A stretch of 64,000 nt of DNA from NCBI RefSeq assembly GCF_019802045.1, contig NZ_JAHVHU010000001.1:1-64000 (forward strand), given 5' to 3'. The notes beneath the pieces were generated by a model, which saw only the letters and a list, made by a program, of their open reading frames with translations, searched no databases and was not told the DNA's origin. This DNA is from Membranihabitans marinus (GTDB lineage Bacteria > Bacteroidota > Bacteroidia > Chitinophagales > Saprospiraceae). The position numbers and the translations under genes were made by a program. Each line of letters begins with the position of its first letter. The stretch's first letter is position 1. Shown here in pieces: positions 1-9,349 of the stretch.

Positions 1-68
1 GCAAGTTCATCCTTGTCTGCAATCTGATTGACCAATTCATCGAGTAATTTTTGAGTTTGATCTTTCAT
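1..68 (-). CDS. N-terminal end of a probable IS256-family transposase (partial)
   Basis: An ATG at 66-68 on the minus strand opens a frame that runs off the left edge. The 22 visible residues begin MKDQTQKLLDEL and continue with an acidic, helical stretch containing IADKDEL. This looks like the N-terminus of Bacteroidota IS256-type (DDE, mutator) transposases, which have such a helical lead before the catalytic domain. No catalytic residues are inside the window. The call rests on the N-terminal style and on the terminal-repeat-like end 100 bp upstream, so it is tentative. Confidence 0.45.
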   Translation of the reverse strand, partial: MKDQTQKLLDELVNQIADKDEL

Positions 69-174
69 AGTATAAAGTTTTTAGACTCACAAAATCAGAT
101 CAATTCCGCTCAACACAAAATTTTTTGGAAAGTCTTCTTGAACTCCACAAATACACAAACTACTTGACAGTCCC
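1..174 (-). mobile_element. Right end of an IS256-like insertion sequence
   Basis: The first 174 bases do not belong to the SusC reading frame that follows. They hold the start of a minus-strand ORF and about 100 bp of non-coding DNA. Read from the outside inward, the end is GGGACTGTCAAGTAGTTTGT, which resembles the terminal repeats I know from IS256 (mutator-type) elements. Coding sequence that fits SusC resumes at about 175, so the element/target junction is placed there. The left end and any target duplication lie outside the window, so family and boundary are inferred. Confidence 0.6.
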
Positions 175-1947
175 ACTTTTTCCGCTGGCGCTAACTGGAA
201 TATTCTTCCAAATTTGACTTTTGAACCTCAGGTCTCATTGTATAATATTACCAACAGTTCATATAATTTTCAGCCTAGTTTTCTCAACGGGGTCAGTAAT
301 TTGGTGGATAGTCGAAGAGCAAGTGCTTCTGAATACAAATGGCGACAATCACAAGTTGATGCTGTTCTCTCTTATTCAAAATCAATCTTAAATGCGCATC
401 ATTTCGATGCGAAGGCTGGATTTTCTTATTTTGGTCGAACCGAATCGCGACTTAGTGCGACCGGGCAAGGGGCTTCGACGGATCTTATTCCTACGCTCAA
501 TGCTTCGGCAGAACCTGTAGATATAAGTAGTTCAGTTACCGATCAGGTTATACTTGGATATTTTAGTCGAATCAATTACAATTTTGATTACAAGTACCTC
601 TTGTCTTTTAATATGCGTTACGATGGTGCATCCAACCTCGGTAAGCAATACAGATGGGGGTTCTTTCCAGGGGTTTCATTGGGATGGAATCTCCACCATG
701 AGGATTTTTGGGCGGTTTTACCTGAAAACTTGTTGAATTTAAAATTGAGAGGGAGTTATGGGGTTAATGGAAATATCGGAAATCTCGGTGATTTTTCGGC
801 CCAGGGCGCTTATGGTGTAGGTGCCAAATATGCCGGATTAGCTGCTATTCAGAACTCCATCATACGTAACCCGGAACTCCAATGGGAAGAATCAAAAACG
901 CTTAATTTTGGTGCAGATATAGGTCTGTGGAACAGGCGAGTTAATGTAATGGTCGATGTTTTTAGGCGAGTAACGGATAATTTGATTACGAGTCTTTCTT
1001 TACCCCCATCCACTGGATTTGGAAGCATATTGACAAACCTGGGTAGCCTGGAAAATAAAGGAATTGAATTAGAATTAAATGCTGCTATCCTGCCACCCAA
1101 TTCAGATTTTCAATGGAACATCGCATTTAATTCATCCAAAGTGAGTAATAAAATACTTGAATTGCCTGATAATGGAACCGAAAATAATCGAATTGGAGGT
1201 TATTACGTATGGGATCCGGCGATTAATGATTACAACTGGTTAGGGGGATTGCAAGAGGGAGGTAGTTTGGGTGAGTATTATGAATACCGTCAATTGGGAA
1301 TTTATGCAACTGATGAAGAGGCCGCAAGCGCCCCATTAGATCGGATTGCACGCGTAGGAGATAAAAAACATGGTGGGGATGTTATTTGGGATGATCTGGA
1401 TGGAAATGGCGAAATAGATAGCCGTGACAGAGTCTACGTCGGAACAGAATTTCCAACTTGGACTGGCGGATTGACGAACACCTGGTCCTACAAGGGGTTG
1501 TCATTGCTTTTGCGGATGGATTATACGACGGGCCACACTATTTATAATTACGCCCGGGCCTTTATGAATGGTCAGTGGAAGCTCAATATGAATTTGACGC
1601 AAGAAATGGTGGATAATGCCTGGCAGGAACAGGGTGATCAAACTTATATGCCCCGGTATACCTGGGAGAGCCAGCGGGGAGCCTATAATATTTTTCCGAC
1701 CAGAACAGGTCAGCAGTATTATGAATCCGGTGATTATCTTTCTGTTCGTGAGTTGACTGTGAGTTATGAATTACCTGAGTCAGTTCTCAATATGCTGAAA
1801 ATTAACAGCATTCGATTCAATGTGACCGGGAACAACCTTCACTATTTTACGAAATACAAAGGATTGAATCCTGAATTTGGAGGTCGCGACTATGGTCGTT
1901 ATCCGATCCCAAAGAATATCATTTTTGGGTTAAATATTTCATTCTAA
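175..1947 (+). pseudogene. susC: SusC/RagA-type TonB-dependent outer-membrane receptor, 5' part removed by IS insertion
   Basis: This is the C-terminal beta-barrel of a SusC-family glycan importer, which pairs with a SusD lipoprotein in the outer membrane and takes up oligosaccharides using TonB energy. About 590 residues remain of a family length near 1000. The signal peptide, carboxypeptidase-like domain and plug are missing. The frame is open from about 175 and reads GANWNILPNLTFEP, typical SusC barrel sequence, so coding extends upstream of the first possible start (TTG at 214). A SusC-like Asp/Gly loop (DGNGEIDSRDR) lies near the C-terminal third, and the protein ends in Phe as outer-membrane barrels do. 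The IS end abuts it directly, so the gene is interrupted. susD follows 15 bp downstream. Family identity is clear. Loss of function is inferred, since the other half could not be seen. Confidence 0.85.
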
Positions 1948-1962
1948 TAAAACTAGATCATA

Positions 1963-3453
1963 ATGAGAAAAATAACTAACAATATCATACTAGTAATTAT
2001 TCTATCTGCTTTTCAGATATCATGTTCTGATTTGCTGGACGTAGATCCGACTAGTGTTATTACGACAGATTCTTTTTGGGCATCTGAGGGAGATGCTGAA
2101 GGTGCTTTGGCTGGAATGTATGTAGATCTTAGGGATGTAGCTCGATTCAATTTATTTATCCTGGGTGAAGCACGTGCTGACGTGGTGACGCTCGGAACAG
2201 TCGGTGATGGAGGGTATGCAAAGTATTATAATAACACCGTTAACCCCGCAGATGCCGGTCCAAGTTGGTCGAGCTTTTATACCTTGATCAATAGTGCGAA
2301 CCTAATTATAAAGTATGTACCTGATATCAACTTTGCTTCGGAAGATCGTAAAAGCGATATTTTAGCTCAGGCCTATGCGATGCGCGCTTACACTTATTTT
2401 GTGATGACCAGAACATGGGGTGCACTGCCCTTAAGAACCGAACCTACAGAAGGATTTGGAGCAGAAACCACACAAAAGCCAAGATCACCGATGTCTGAGG
2501 TTTTTGAATTAATAAAAAATGATATCGAACAAGCATTGCAGTTGTTCCCGGATGAAGACTATGGCCCCTATCGCGCTTTTTGGTCTAAACCTGCGGTTCA
2601 GGCCCTTAAAGGCAATGTTTATTTGTGGACCGGCAAACAAGAAGGCGGTGGAGATTCTGATATTCAAACAGCTCTTGCAGCATTAAATGAGATTAAGAAC
2701 TCTGATGTTCAATTGTTAAACAACTACGAAGATGTATTTGATTATTCCAACAAAGGAAATGATGAAATATTAATGGCTGTTCGCTTAGCTGAATTTGAAA
2801 CAGGAGGGAGTTATTTTCAAAATATGTACATCATTAATAGTGCGATTCCTTCTAACATAACACCAGAAACTAGACAAAAAATAGGACCTGTGGGACCTGG
2901 TAATAATATTATGGTTCCAACTTCTTATCTCAAATCACTCTATGAAGAAAACGATGTGCGAAAAGAAGAAACCTTTTATGAAATTTATACGAAGAATGAA
3001 GATGGGAATCCCACCGTTTATTATACCACCATTGTGGTTAAAGAAGATGGATTGATTACCGGTGGCGACAGACAATTTATTGATGATATCATTTTGTATC
3101 GATATGCTGATGTTTTATTGATGATCGCTGAAGCAAAGAATGCATTGGGACAAGATCCCGCAGCAGAAATTAACCAGGTTCGGATGCGTGCCTTCGGAGA
3201 TGATTTTTCAGGTAATGAATTTGTTGCCGGATCAAAAGAAGAAAATAATGAATTCATTCTCGAAGAAAGACTTCGTGAGTTGGCCTTTGAAGGCAAGCGT
3301 TGGTGGGATTTACTCCGGTTTGGAAAAGCCATTGAGTTAGTTCCAGCGCTCCAGGACAAAGAGAATCCAGAACATCTGTTGTTGTGGCCAATCTCAAATT
3401 CTGTGTTAAGTCTCGAACCTACCGTAGAACAGAATCCGGGGTATCAAAATTAA
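1963..3453 (+). CDS. susD: SusD/RagB-family outer-membrane glycan-binding lipoprotein
   Basis: A surface lipoprotein that caps the SusC barrel and binds the incoming glycan. The 496-residue protein starts with a lipoprotein signal ending in QISC (Cys21 would be lipidated), followed by the SusD-typical SDLLDVDPTS opening. The middle has the helical TPR-like scaffold (AQAYAMRAYTYFVMTRTWG), and the C-terminus has the family signature ERLRELAFEGKRWWDLLRFG. The length is normal. It lies 15 bp after the broken susC and 7 bp before a BNR protein, so all are probably one transcript. The IS insertion upstream could reduce or redirect its expression. The glycan bound cannot be read from the sequence. 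Confidence 0.95.
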   Translation: MRKITNNIILVIILSAFQISCSDLLDVDPTSVITTDSFWASEGDAEGALAGMYVDLRDVARFNLFILGEARADVVTLGTVGDGGYAKYYNNTVNPADAGPSWSSFYTLINSANLIIKYVPDINFASEDRKSDILAQAYAMRAYTYFVMTRTWGALPLRTEPTEGFGAETTQKPRSPMSEVFELIKNDIEQALQLFPDEDYGPYRAFWSKPAVQALKGNVYLWTGKQEGGGDSDIQTALAALNEIKNSDVQLLNNYEDVFDYSNKGNDEILMAVRLAEFETGGSYFQNMYIINSAIPSNITPETRQKIGPVGPGNNIMVPTSYLKSLYEENDVRKEETFYEIYTKNEDGNPTVYYTTIVVKEDGLITGGDRQFIDDIILYRYADVLLMIAEAKNALGQDPAAEINQVRMRAFGDDFSGNEFVAGSKEENNEFILEERLRELAFEGKRWWDLLRFGKAIELVPALQDKENPEHLLLWPISNSVLSLEPTVEQNPGYQN

Positions 3454-3460
3454 ATCAAAT

Positions 3461-4639
3461 ATGAAGAACGGAAAATGGGCTATTATAGCTCTTATTTTAT
3501 TCGTTGGACCGTTCTATTTGATCGGTTCAAATCATCCGATTATATCTTATAATAAAAGATCCACTACCCTTGGTATAACCGATACCACTCGATATCAGAT
3601 TATTTCGAAAGGTGGTGACGCTGGTGATTACCAGGCCTTTCCAGATGCGTGTCGACTGCAAAACGGGGACATCGTAGTAGTCTTTTATGGTGGGGATGGC
3701 CATATTACATATCCCAACGAACAATATCCCAAGGCAGGAAGAATTTGCATGGTCCGCTCTAGGGACGAAGGGAAGACCTGGTCCAGGCCGGTAACCATAT
3801 TTGATGATCTTCATGATAATCGTGATCCGCACATCAGTCAGCGGAATGATGGTACGATAATGGTTAGTTTTTTCTCTTTGGATCTAAAATCCAATCCTAA
3901 ATCCAGATCTGGTGTTGGGGTCCATTTTATTGAATCTCATGACAATGGACATACCTGGACCACCAAACCTCGTCTGGTTTCTCCTTTTGGAAAGGACTGG
4001 TATTGCTCCGCGCCCATTCGAGAAATGGTAGATGGAACCTTGATTTTTCCGGTGTATAGACAAATTATGGGTACACAAAACGCCTGGGGCGGCGTGTTTT
4101 TATCGTATGACAAAGGGAAAAGCTGGACAGACCCCATTACAATCGGGGAAGACGCCGGTTTGTTTTTGGCTGCGGAAACAGATGTGATACGCCTGAAAAA
4201 TGGTGCTTTGTTTGCAGCACTGCGTGGCCAGAACGAATTGCCTATGCATTATGCCATTAGTCAGGATGTTGGAAAATCCTGGTCACCTGTTGAGAGCATC
4301 GGATTCTTGGCGCATTCACCCCATCTAAATCGGTTGAGTACTGGTGAAATATTTATGGTATATCGAGGAGTAGAAAATAGCCATACTTTTGATTGGGATA
4401 AAGCATATACGGCACTTCGGGTTAGTTATGATGAAGGGAAAACCTGGCAAGGTCCATTTAAATTGGATAATAGCCGGGGAGCTTATCCGTCGACGGTCGA
4501 ATTAAAGGATGGAACCATTTTATTGGTTTTTTACGAAGAAGGGGAAAACAGTGGTGTTGGTGCATTAAACTTTGAAGTACCAGCGAAAGAACAAGCTTTA
4601 TCTCCGCCTGCTGAATGGGTGAAATTTTTAAATAACTAA
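3461..4639 (+). CDS. Exported BNR/Asp-box beta-propeller protein (sialidase-superfamily fold)
   Basis: A 392-residue exported protein with an N-terminal hydrophobic signal or anchor (residues 5-23). Five Asp-box motifs (SxDxGxTW) mark a six-bladed propeller: SRDEGKTW, SHDNGHTW, SYDKGKSW, SQDVGKSW and SYDEGKTW. Such proteins are usually annotated as exo-alpha-sialidases (GH33-like). I do not see the N-terminal FRIP arginine motif of true sialidases; the equivalent stretch reads FPDACRLQNGDI. The substrate may therefore be another acidic or deoxy sugar, since propeller enzymes of this look also include rhamnosidases and polysaccharide lyases. It sits 7 bp behind susD and 2-4 bp before a second BNR protein, so it acts in the same glycan pathway, in periplasm or at the surface. 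Confidence 0.8.
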   Translation: MKNGKWAIIALILFVGPFYLIGSNHPIISYNKRSTTLGITDTTRYQIISKGGDAGDYQAFPDACRLQNGDIVVVFYGGDGHITYPNEQYPKAGRICMVRSRDEGKTWSRPVTIFDDLHDNRDPHISQRNDGTIMVSFFSLDLKSNPKSRSGVGVHFIESHDNGHTWTTKPRLVSPFGKDWYCSAPIREMVDGTLIFPVYRQIMGTQNAWGGVFLSYDKGKSWTDPITIGEDAGLFLAAETDVIRLKNGALFAALRGQNELPMHYAISQDVGKSWSPVESIGFLAHSPHLNRLSTGEIFMVYRGVENSHTFDWDKAYTALRVSYDEGKTWQGPFKLDNSRGAYPSTVELKDGTILLVFYEEGENSGVGALNFEVPAKEQALSPPAEWVKFLNN

Positions 4640-4643
4640 CGTG

Positions 4644-5789
4644 ATGAAAGAAAGAATTACCGTCTTGTATGTATCAATTTATGCGTTTATATTATCCATT
4701 GGTGTACTCGGAAACGCTCATGCCAATTCAGGTGAATATGTATTGCACAAGGATACCAGGGTCAATGGCGATACGGTATCGATCCTGGAAAAGTATATTT
4801 CAATCGATAATGTATGCGCCTGGCCCAATCTGACTCAACTGGATAATGGAAGTGTGATCGCCACAATATTTAATCAGCCCAGTCATGGCCGGGGAGAAGG
4901 TGATGTCGAAACCTGGGTAAGTAAAGATGGTCGCTTTTGGGATAAGCAGGGAACACCCACTAATCATGAACCGGGTACCAATAGAATGAATGTCGCCGCC
5001 GGATTATCCGCTTCCGGGGATCTGATCGTGCTCACTTCTGGTTGGGAATTGAAAAAAGATCGCAAAGGCAAGGTATCTTTAGTGAAGGTGTTGCGACCCT
5101 GGGTATCCCGCTCTTCAGATCATGGATCTACATGGAAAACCAACAAGAATGGTTTTCCCACCGCAGACAAAAACATGACCAACTTCATTCCGTTTGGAGA
5201 TATTCTGCAGGGGGAAGATGGGTCGCTAAGAGCGATTGGTTATGCTCAGTCCCAGAATAAAGTGATCAACAAAACCGCCATGTTCAGAAGTGATGACGAT
5301 GGTTCGACCTGGAAAAAGATGTCGATGATCAGTGATGGATCAGATCAGACATCCAAAGGACACAATGAAACTGCGCTTTTTTACCTGGGGCAGGGGGAAT
5401 GGATTGCAGCAGCACGAAGATGGAAAGGTGGGCAATCCATGGATTTGTTCAGAAGCACAGATGATGGAGAAAGCTGGGTGAAAGAAAGTCAGCTTACAAA
5501 TTCCCGACAGCATCCGGGGCATTTATTGCGATTGGAGGACGGGCGACTATTATTGACCTATGGAAATCGGGTAAAAGACCAATATGGAGTGGCGGTAAAA
5601 ATCAGTGAAGATCATGGCCGGACATGGGGTGATGAGATGATGTTATTTAGTCAGAAAATGTCAGTTGATATTGGCTATCCCTCCAGTGTTCAACAAGAAG
5701 ATGGAACGATAATTACCGCATACTACGCGTCCAGGGAGAAAAACCACGACAGGTATCATATGGGAACGGTGATCTGGGAACTCAAATAA
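4644..5789 (+). CDS. Second exported BNR/Asp-box beta-propeller protein
   Basis: About 381 residues with a signal peptide ending near HANS. GTG at 4641 directly precedes ATG at 4644, and I chose the ATG. Asp-box motifs are SKDGRFW, SSDHGSTW, SDDDGSTW, STDDGESW and SEDHGRTW, marking a sialidase-fold propeller. It has little obvious identity with the preceding BNR protein, so it probably has a different specificity rather than being a recent duplicate. The first blade reads CAWPNLTQLDNGSV and lacks a FRIP motif, so sialidase activity is not supported. It lies in the susCD operon between another BNR protein and a sulfatase. Confidence 0.8.
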   Translation: MKERITVLYVSIYAFILSIGVLGNAHANSGEYVLHKDTRVNGDTVSILEKYISIDNVCAWPNLTQLDNGSVIATIFNQPSHGRGEGDVETWVSKDGRFWDKQGTPTNHEPGTNRMNVAAGLSASGDLIVLTSGWELKKDRKGKVSLVKVLRPWVSRSSDHGSTWKTNKNGFPTADKNMTNFIPFGDILQGEDGSLRAIGYAQSQNKVINKTAMFRSDDDGSTWKKMSMISDGSDQTSKGHNETALFYLGQGEWIAAARRWKGGQSMDLFRSTDDGESWVKESQLTNSRQHPGHLLRLEDGRLLLTYGNRVKDQYGVAVKISEDHGRTWGDEMMLFSQKMSVDIGYPSSVQQEDGTIITAYYASREKNHDRYHMGTVIWELK

Positions 5790-5800
5790 TTGGTGCAGTC

Positions 5801-7296
5801 ATGAATAGGATGTTTAAAGTGAAACTGCTTACTTTCTTTATAAGTGTCGCAATGCTTTCACAAATATCCGCTCAGAATTTGCGCCCCAATATATTATTGA
5901 TTGTTTGGAAGATAATAGCGCCGACTTGGGATGTTATGGCAATGATATAGTCCATACGCCGACTCTGGATAAACTGGCGCACAATGGTGTCCGGTTCACC
6001 AATGCCTATACAACTTATTCTGTCTGCAGTCCCTCAAGAAGCAGCATCTTTACTGGTTTATATCCGCATCAAAATGGCCAGATTGGGTGGGCTACTCATC
6101 ATTATGCTTTGTACGAGGGCGTCAAAGTACTTCCTCAATACCTCTCTGACACGGGATATAAAACAGGGATTATTGGTAAAGTTCACGTTAATCCTGAAAG
6201 CCGTTTTAATTTTGACTTTGAAGCTATTCCGGAATCCAATTTTGGAAAAAAAAGATTGTCAGAGTATGCCTCCCATGCGAAGCATTTCATTCAGCAATCC
6301 GGGTCCGCGACACCATACTTTCTGATGGTCAATTTCCCGGATGCACACCTGCCGTTTCAGAATGAGGTCGAGAATCTCCCCACGGTCAGCGTTGATGCCG
6401 CTAAGATACGAACCACGTTGCCTTTCGCCGGGGTCAATACTCGGCGAATGAGAGACGAGACAGAAAAGTATTACAATTGCATCAATCGCCTGGATGAATC
6501 GATAAGCATGCTTTTCGACAGCATCGGAGGATTAGAAAATACCTTAGTCATTTACCTAAGTGATCATGGGGCCCAGTTTAGCAGAGGAAAGCTGACCAAT
6601 TACGAAGGTGGATTGAAAATTCCGTTTTTGATGTCATGGGAAGGGGCTGCCACCTGCAAAAATATCGTAAGGGATGAGCTAATTTCTGTGGTCGATTTGC
6701 TGCCTACCATTTTGGATGTGGCGGGGTTAGACATCCCGGCACACTTGCCTGGACAAAGTTTGTTGCCGTTTCTAAATGATCCGACTGGATCGATTAATTG
6801 GAGAACCTATTTAGGAGCTGATGGAGAAGGCTCTTCACCGGTATTTTATTTTCCGCGAAGAAGCATCAGAAATGACCGGTTTAAGCTCATTCTAAATATT
6901 GGTGTGGGGCGTAAAGAATTCCCTGCATATGGTGCTTATGCGAATCCTGAATTTGGATCTGGTGCGACAGAAGAGGAGATTCATCATTCACCAAACCATG
7001 TGAAAAAGGCTTATGCAATATGGAAGCAACCGCCTACCTTTGAACTCTACGATCTGGATCAGGATCCGTGGGAATTCAATAACCTATCTGATCACCCCCA
7101 TTTTCAACATGTACTGGATAATATGAAGACACTTTTAAGAAGGTGGCGTGAAGAAACCAATGATCCTTTGCTGGATCGTGTTAAGCTAGAAAAATTAACC
7201 GCAGAAATGGATTCGATTAATCATCTCTATCCAGATCATTCTTATCGGAATATTCCAAATTTCAAATGGAACTACCTGGATTACTTAAAACCTTAA
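5801..7296 (+). pseudogene. Type I sulfatase (N-sulfoglucosamine-sulfohydrolase-like) with a one-base frameshift near the N-terminus
   Basis: A formylglycine sulfatase that would strip sulfate from glycans in the periplasm. The start at 5801 gives a good signal peptide followed by NLRPNILLIV, the first strand of the sulfatase fold. The rest of the domain continues only in another frame, from TTG 5905 as EDNSADLGCYGND. The break falls in the ttt run at 5904-5906, and one extra T would restore a single frame of 498 codons. The active-site motif CSPSR is present (Cys about 76 of the restored protein), as is the metal/substrate motif LSDHG. The EDNSADLGCYG opening resembles heparan N-sulfatase-type S1 enzymes. 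It is either a true inactivating mutation or a sequencing error in a homopolymer. Translation from 5905 alone would lack export signal and first strand. Confidence 0.85.
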
Positions 7297-7298
7297 TC

Positions 7299-8042
7299 AT
7301 GGATGCAGCGCATTTGAAAAACCAATTTGAAGAACAAGGATTTCTATTCCTGTCTGATTTTTTTGATAATCGCGAATTAAAGCGCATCAAAGAAAAGGTT
7401 CAAAATTATATTTTGAATATTGCACCCGGACTGCCATCTGATAAAGTGTTTTATGAAGATGCTGACGACCTTAATTCCATCAAACAGCTTTTTCATCTGT
7501 CCGATTATGATGTTTTTTTTAAAGATTTACTCCGAGGAAGTAAACTAGAAGACCTGGCCAGGGTCTTTTTTGGTGAAGATACGGGTCAGGGGTTTGTGGA
7601 GTATTTTAACAAACCACCGGGAATCGGTCAACCCACTCCTCCCCATCAGGATTGTTATTATTTTATGTTGTCCCCACCCAAAGCACTGACATTCTGGATC
7701 CCACTGGAAGACGTCGATGAAGAAAACGGTTGTTTGCGATATGTCAGGGGGTCGCACAAACTGGGGATGCGTCCACACGGCCGAACGAAAACCCTTGGTT
7801 TTTCTCAGGGCATCACCGACTTTGGGACCAAGGACGATATCGCCAATGAAGTGAGCATGCCCACGAAGCAAGGGGATGTTCTCGTTCATGATGGCATGAC
7901 GATTCACCGGGCGGATCGAAATAAAAGCCATACAAGATCCAGAAGTGTGCTCGGTATCGTGTACTTTGCAGAATCAGCCATAGAAGACTTAGAGGCAAAA
8001 AAAGCCTACGAGGAAAAATTAAAAATCGATCGAACGAAATAA
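7299..8042 (+). CDS. PhyH-family Fe(II)/2-oxoglutarate dioxygenase
   Basis: A cytoplasmic non-haem iron oxygenase of the phytanoyl-CoA dioxygenase family, using 2-oxoglutarate and O2 to hydroxylate or demethylate a small substrate. The longest frame opens at 7266 inside the sulfatase. I chose ATG 7299, 2 bp after the sulfatase stop, because MDAAHLKNQFEEQGFLFLSDFF matches the usual family start. The metal triad is visible: H116 and D118 in PPHQDCYYF, and H203 in GMTIHRADRNKSHTRSR, with the downstream Arg for 2-oxoglutarate. It has 247 residues and no signal peptide. In this operon it may oxidise a released sugar, for example an O-methyl group, but that is inference. Confidence 0.85.
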   Translation: MDAAHLKNQFEEQGFLFLSDFFDNRELKRIKEKVQNYILNIAPGLPSDKVFYEDADDLNSIKQLFHLSDYDVFFKDLLRGSKLEDLARVFFGEDTGQGFVEYFNKPPGIGQPTPPHQDCYYFMLSPPKALTFWIPLEDVDEENGCLRYVRGSHKLGMRPHGRTKTLGFSQGITDFGTKDDIANEVSMPTKQGDVLVHDGMTIHRADRNKSHTRSRSVLGIVYFAESAIEDLEAKKAYEEKLKIDRTK

Positions 8043-8053
8043 GTCAATTCCTT

Positions 8054-8986
8054 ATGAAGCATTTGTCTTCGAACAACTTAATAGGAATTTGGTGTTCCAT
8101 CCAATTACCCATACTAGCAGACAATAGCATTGATTTCAATAGTTTGAAAGAGGAAATGGATATGTTAACGAACACATCGATTCAAGGAATATATTCTAAT
8201 GGTACAGCCGCAGAATTCTACAACCAAACAGAATCGGAATTTGACGGAATCAATGAAATGATGGCAGATATCTGTCATAAAAAGAGGTTTCCTTTTCAGA
8301 TTGGTGCCAGCCATATGAGTCCTATTATTTCCAGGGAAAGAATAAGACGCACAAAAGCTTTGAATCCAAAAGCTTTTCAAATTACATTGCCTGAATGGCT
8401 CCCACTTAATTCCGACGAACAATTGTCTTTTTTGGCAGAGGTAATTGAGGAAGCTGATCCAATTCCGGTTGTTCTTTATAGCCCGGGCCACTCCAAAACC
8501 GTACTGACACCTTCTGATTTCAAAAGGATATCCGATAGATTCCCTCAGCTTATTGGCATCAAAGTAGGTGCCGGAGGGCTTGAATGGTATGCTGAGATGC
8601 GGAAAATGAATGGTGGTCTTGCGGTATTTGTTCCGGGGCATCGGCTGGCAACCGGAATAAAAGAAGGGGTAGCTAAAGGATCATACTCCAATGTCGCCTG
8701 TATTAATCCAAATGCGGCTCAAAAATGGTTTGAAATAATTATAGATAATATTGATGAAGGGATAAGGATCGAAAATCAAATCCTGCATTTCTTTGAAGAA
8801 GGAATTGTCCCGTTAGCTCGTGCTGGATATTCTGATGCTGCATTGGATAAACTTTTGTGGGCATTAAGTGGTCGCAGCACGACGAGTCCACGATTGCGAT
8901 GGCCATACATAGGTGTAAGGGACCATGTGGTCGAAGATACGAGAAAGATTGCACAGCGTATTTTACCGGATTTCTTTCAAGTATAA
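8054..8986 (+). CDS. DapA/NanA-superfamily class I aldolase or synthase
   Basis: A 310-residue TIM-barrel of the dihydrodipicolinate synthase/N-acetylneuraminate lyase family, which forms a Schiff base with pyruvate or another 2-keto acid. Visible residues are the catalytic Lys170 (GIKVGAGG) and Tyr142 (VVLYSPG). The keto-acid loop reads GTAAEF in place of the usual GTTGE, so carboxylate binding is altered and the substrate is uncertain. There is no signal peptide, so it is cytoplasmic. It ends the operon that starts with susCD, 11 bp after the PhyH gene. A role in splitting a 2-keto-3-deoxy or nonulosonic acid from the glycan is attractive next to sialidase-fold proteins, but no NanE or NanK partner is in the window. 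Confidence 0.85.
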   Translation: MKHLSSNNLIGIWCSIQLPILADNSIDFNSLKEEMDMLTNTSIQGIYSNGTAAEFYNQTESEFDGINEMMADICHKKRFPFQIGASHMSPIISRERIRRTKALNPKAFQITLPEWLPLNSDEQLSFLAEVIEEADPIPVVLYSPGHSKTVLTPSDFKRISDRFPQLIGIKVGAGGLEWYAEMRKMNGGLAVFVPGHRLATGIKEGVAKGSYSNVACINPNAAQKWFEIIIDNIDEGIRIENQILHFFEEGIVPLARAGYSDAALDKLLWALSGRSTTSPRLRWPYIGVRDHVVEDTRKIAQRILPDFFQV

Positions 8987-9349
8987 ATAATAATTGAGGA
9001 GCAAAAACGAACGATCCCCGGATAATCGCAGGCTGATTTTTAAAAACATCATTGGTTTTAGCGGAATTGTATAAACAAGATGCCCCCATTGTGCCGATAA
9101 CAAACATTAAAGAAGTGGTAAGCGAGCGGGCATTCTTGTATTGATCATGTTTAAGAATCCAGCGGGACAGTATCTAAATTTGTGCGGCCATTGAAATATA
9201 GTATCAAAGTGTAGCATTAAAGTAGGAGAACGAAATCTACTTTTCGCCTAACTTAGCTGATACATTAAGTTTGAACATAAGGGATTACATCTCTGAGTGT
9301 TTCTATGCGGATATTAAGGGAGTAGATTTTTTAATCAATTGTAATACTT
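8987..9349. other. Intergenic region with small hairpin and possible coding fossil
   Basis: No intact gene. On the minus strand a frame is open from the stop complement at 9174-9176 down through 8990. It reads like protein (LSRWILKHDQYKN, then FVIGTMGASCLYNSAKTND) but has no recognised family and no clear start, so it may be a gene remnant. A 7-bp hairpin (AAAGTAG/CTACTTT) sits around 9219-9244. The 12-mer TACATTAAGTTT at 9261-9272 recurs upstream of the fusion gene at 12933. Confidence 0.4.
9261..9272 (+). promoter_or_regulatory. Shared upstream 12-mer, copy 1
   Basis: TACATTAAGTTT lies 78 bp before the ATG of the BNR gene at 9350. The same 12 bases occur at 12878-12889 before the fusion gene, and the flanking 15 bases downstream are also alike. 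It may be a common promoter or regulator site for the glycan island. No binding protein can be assigned. Confidence 0.3.
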
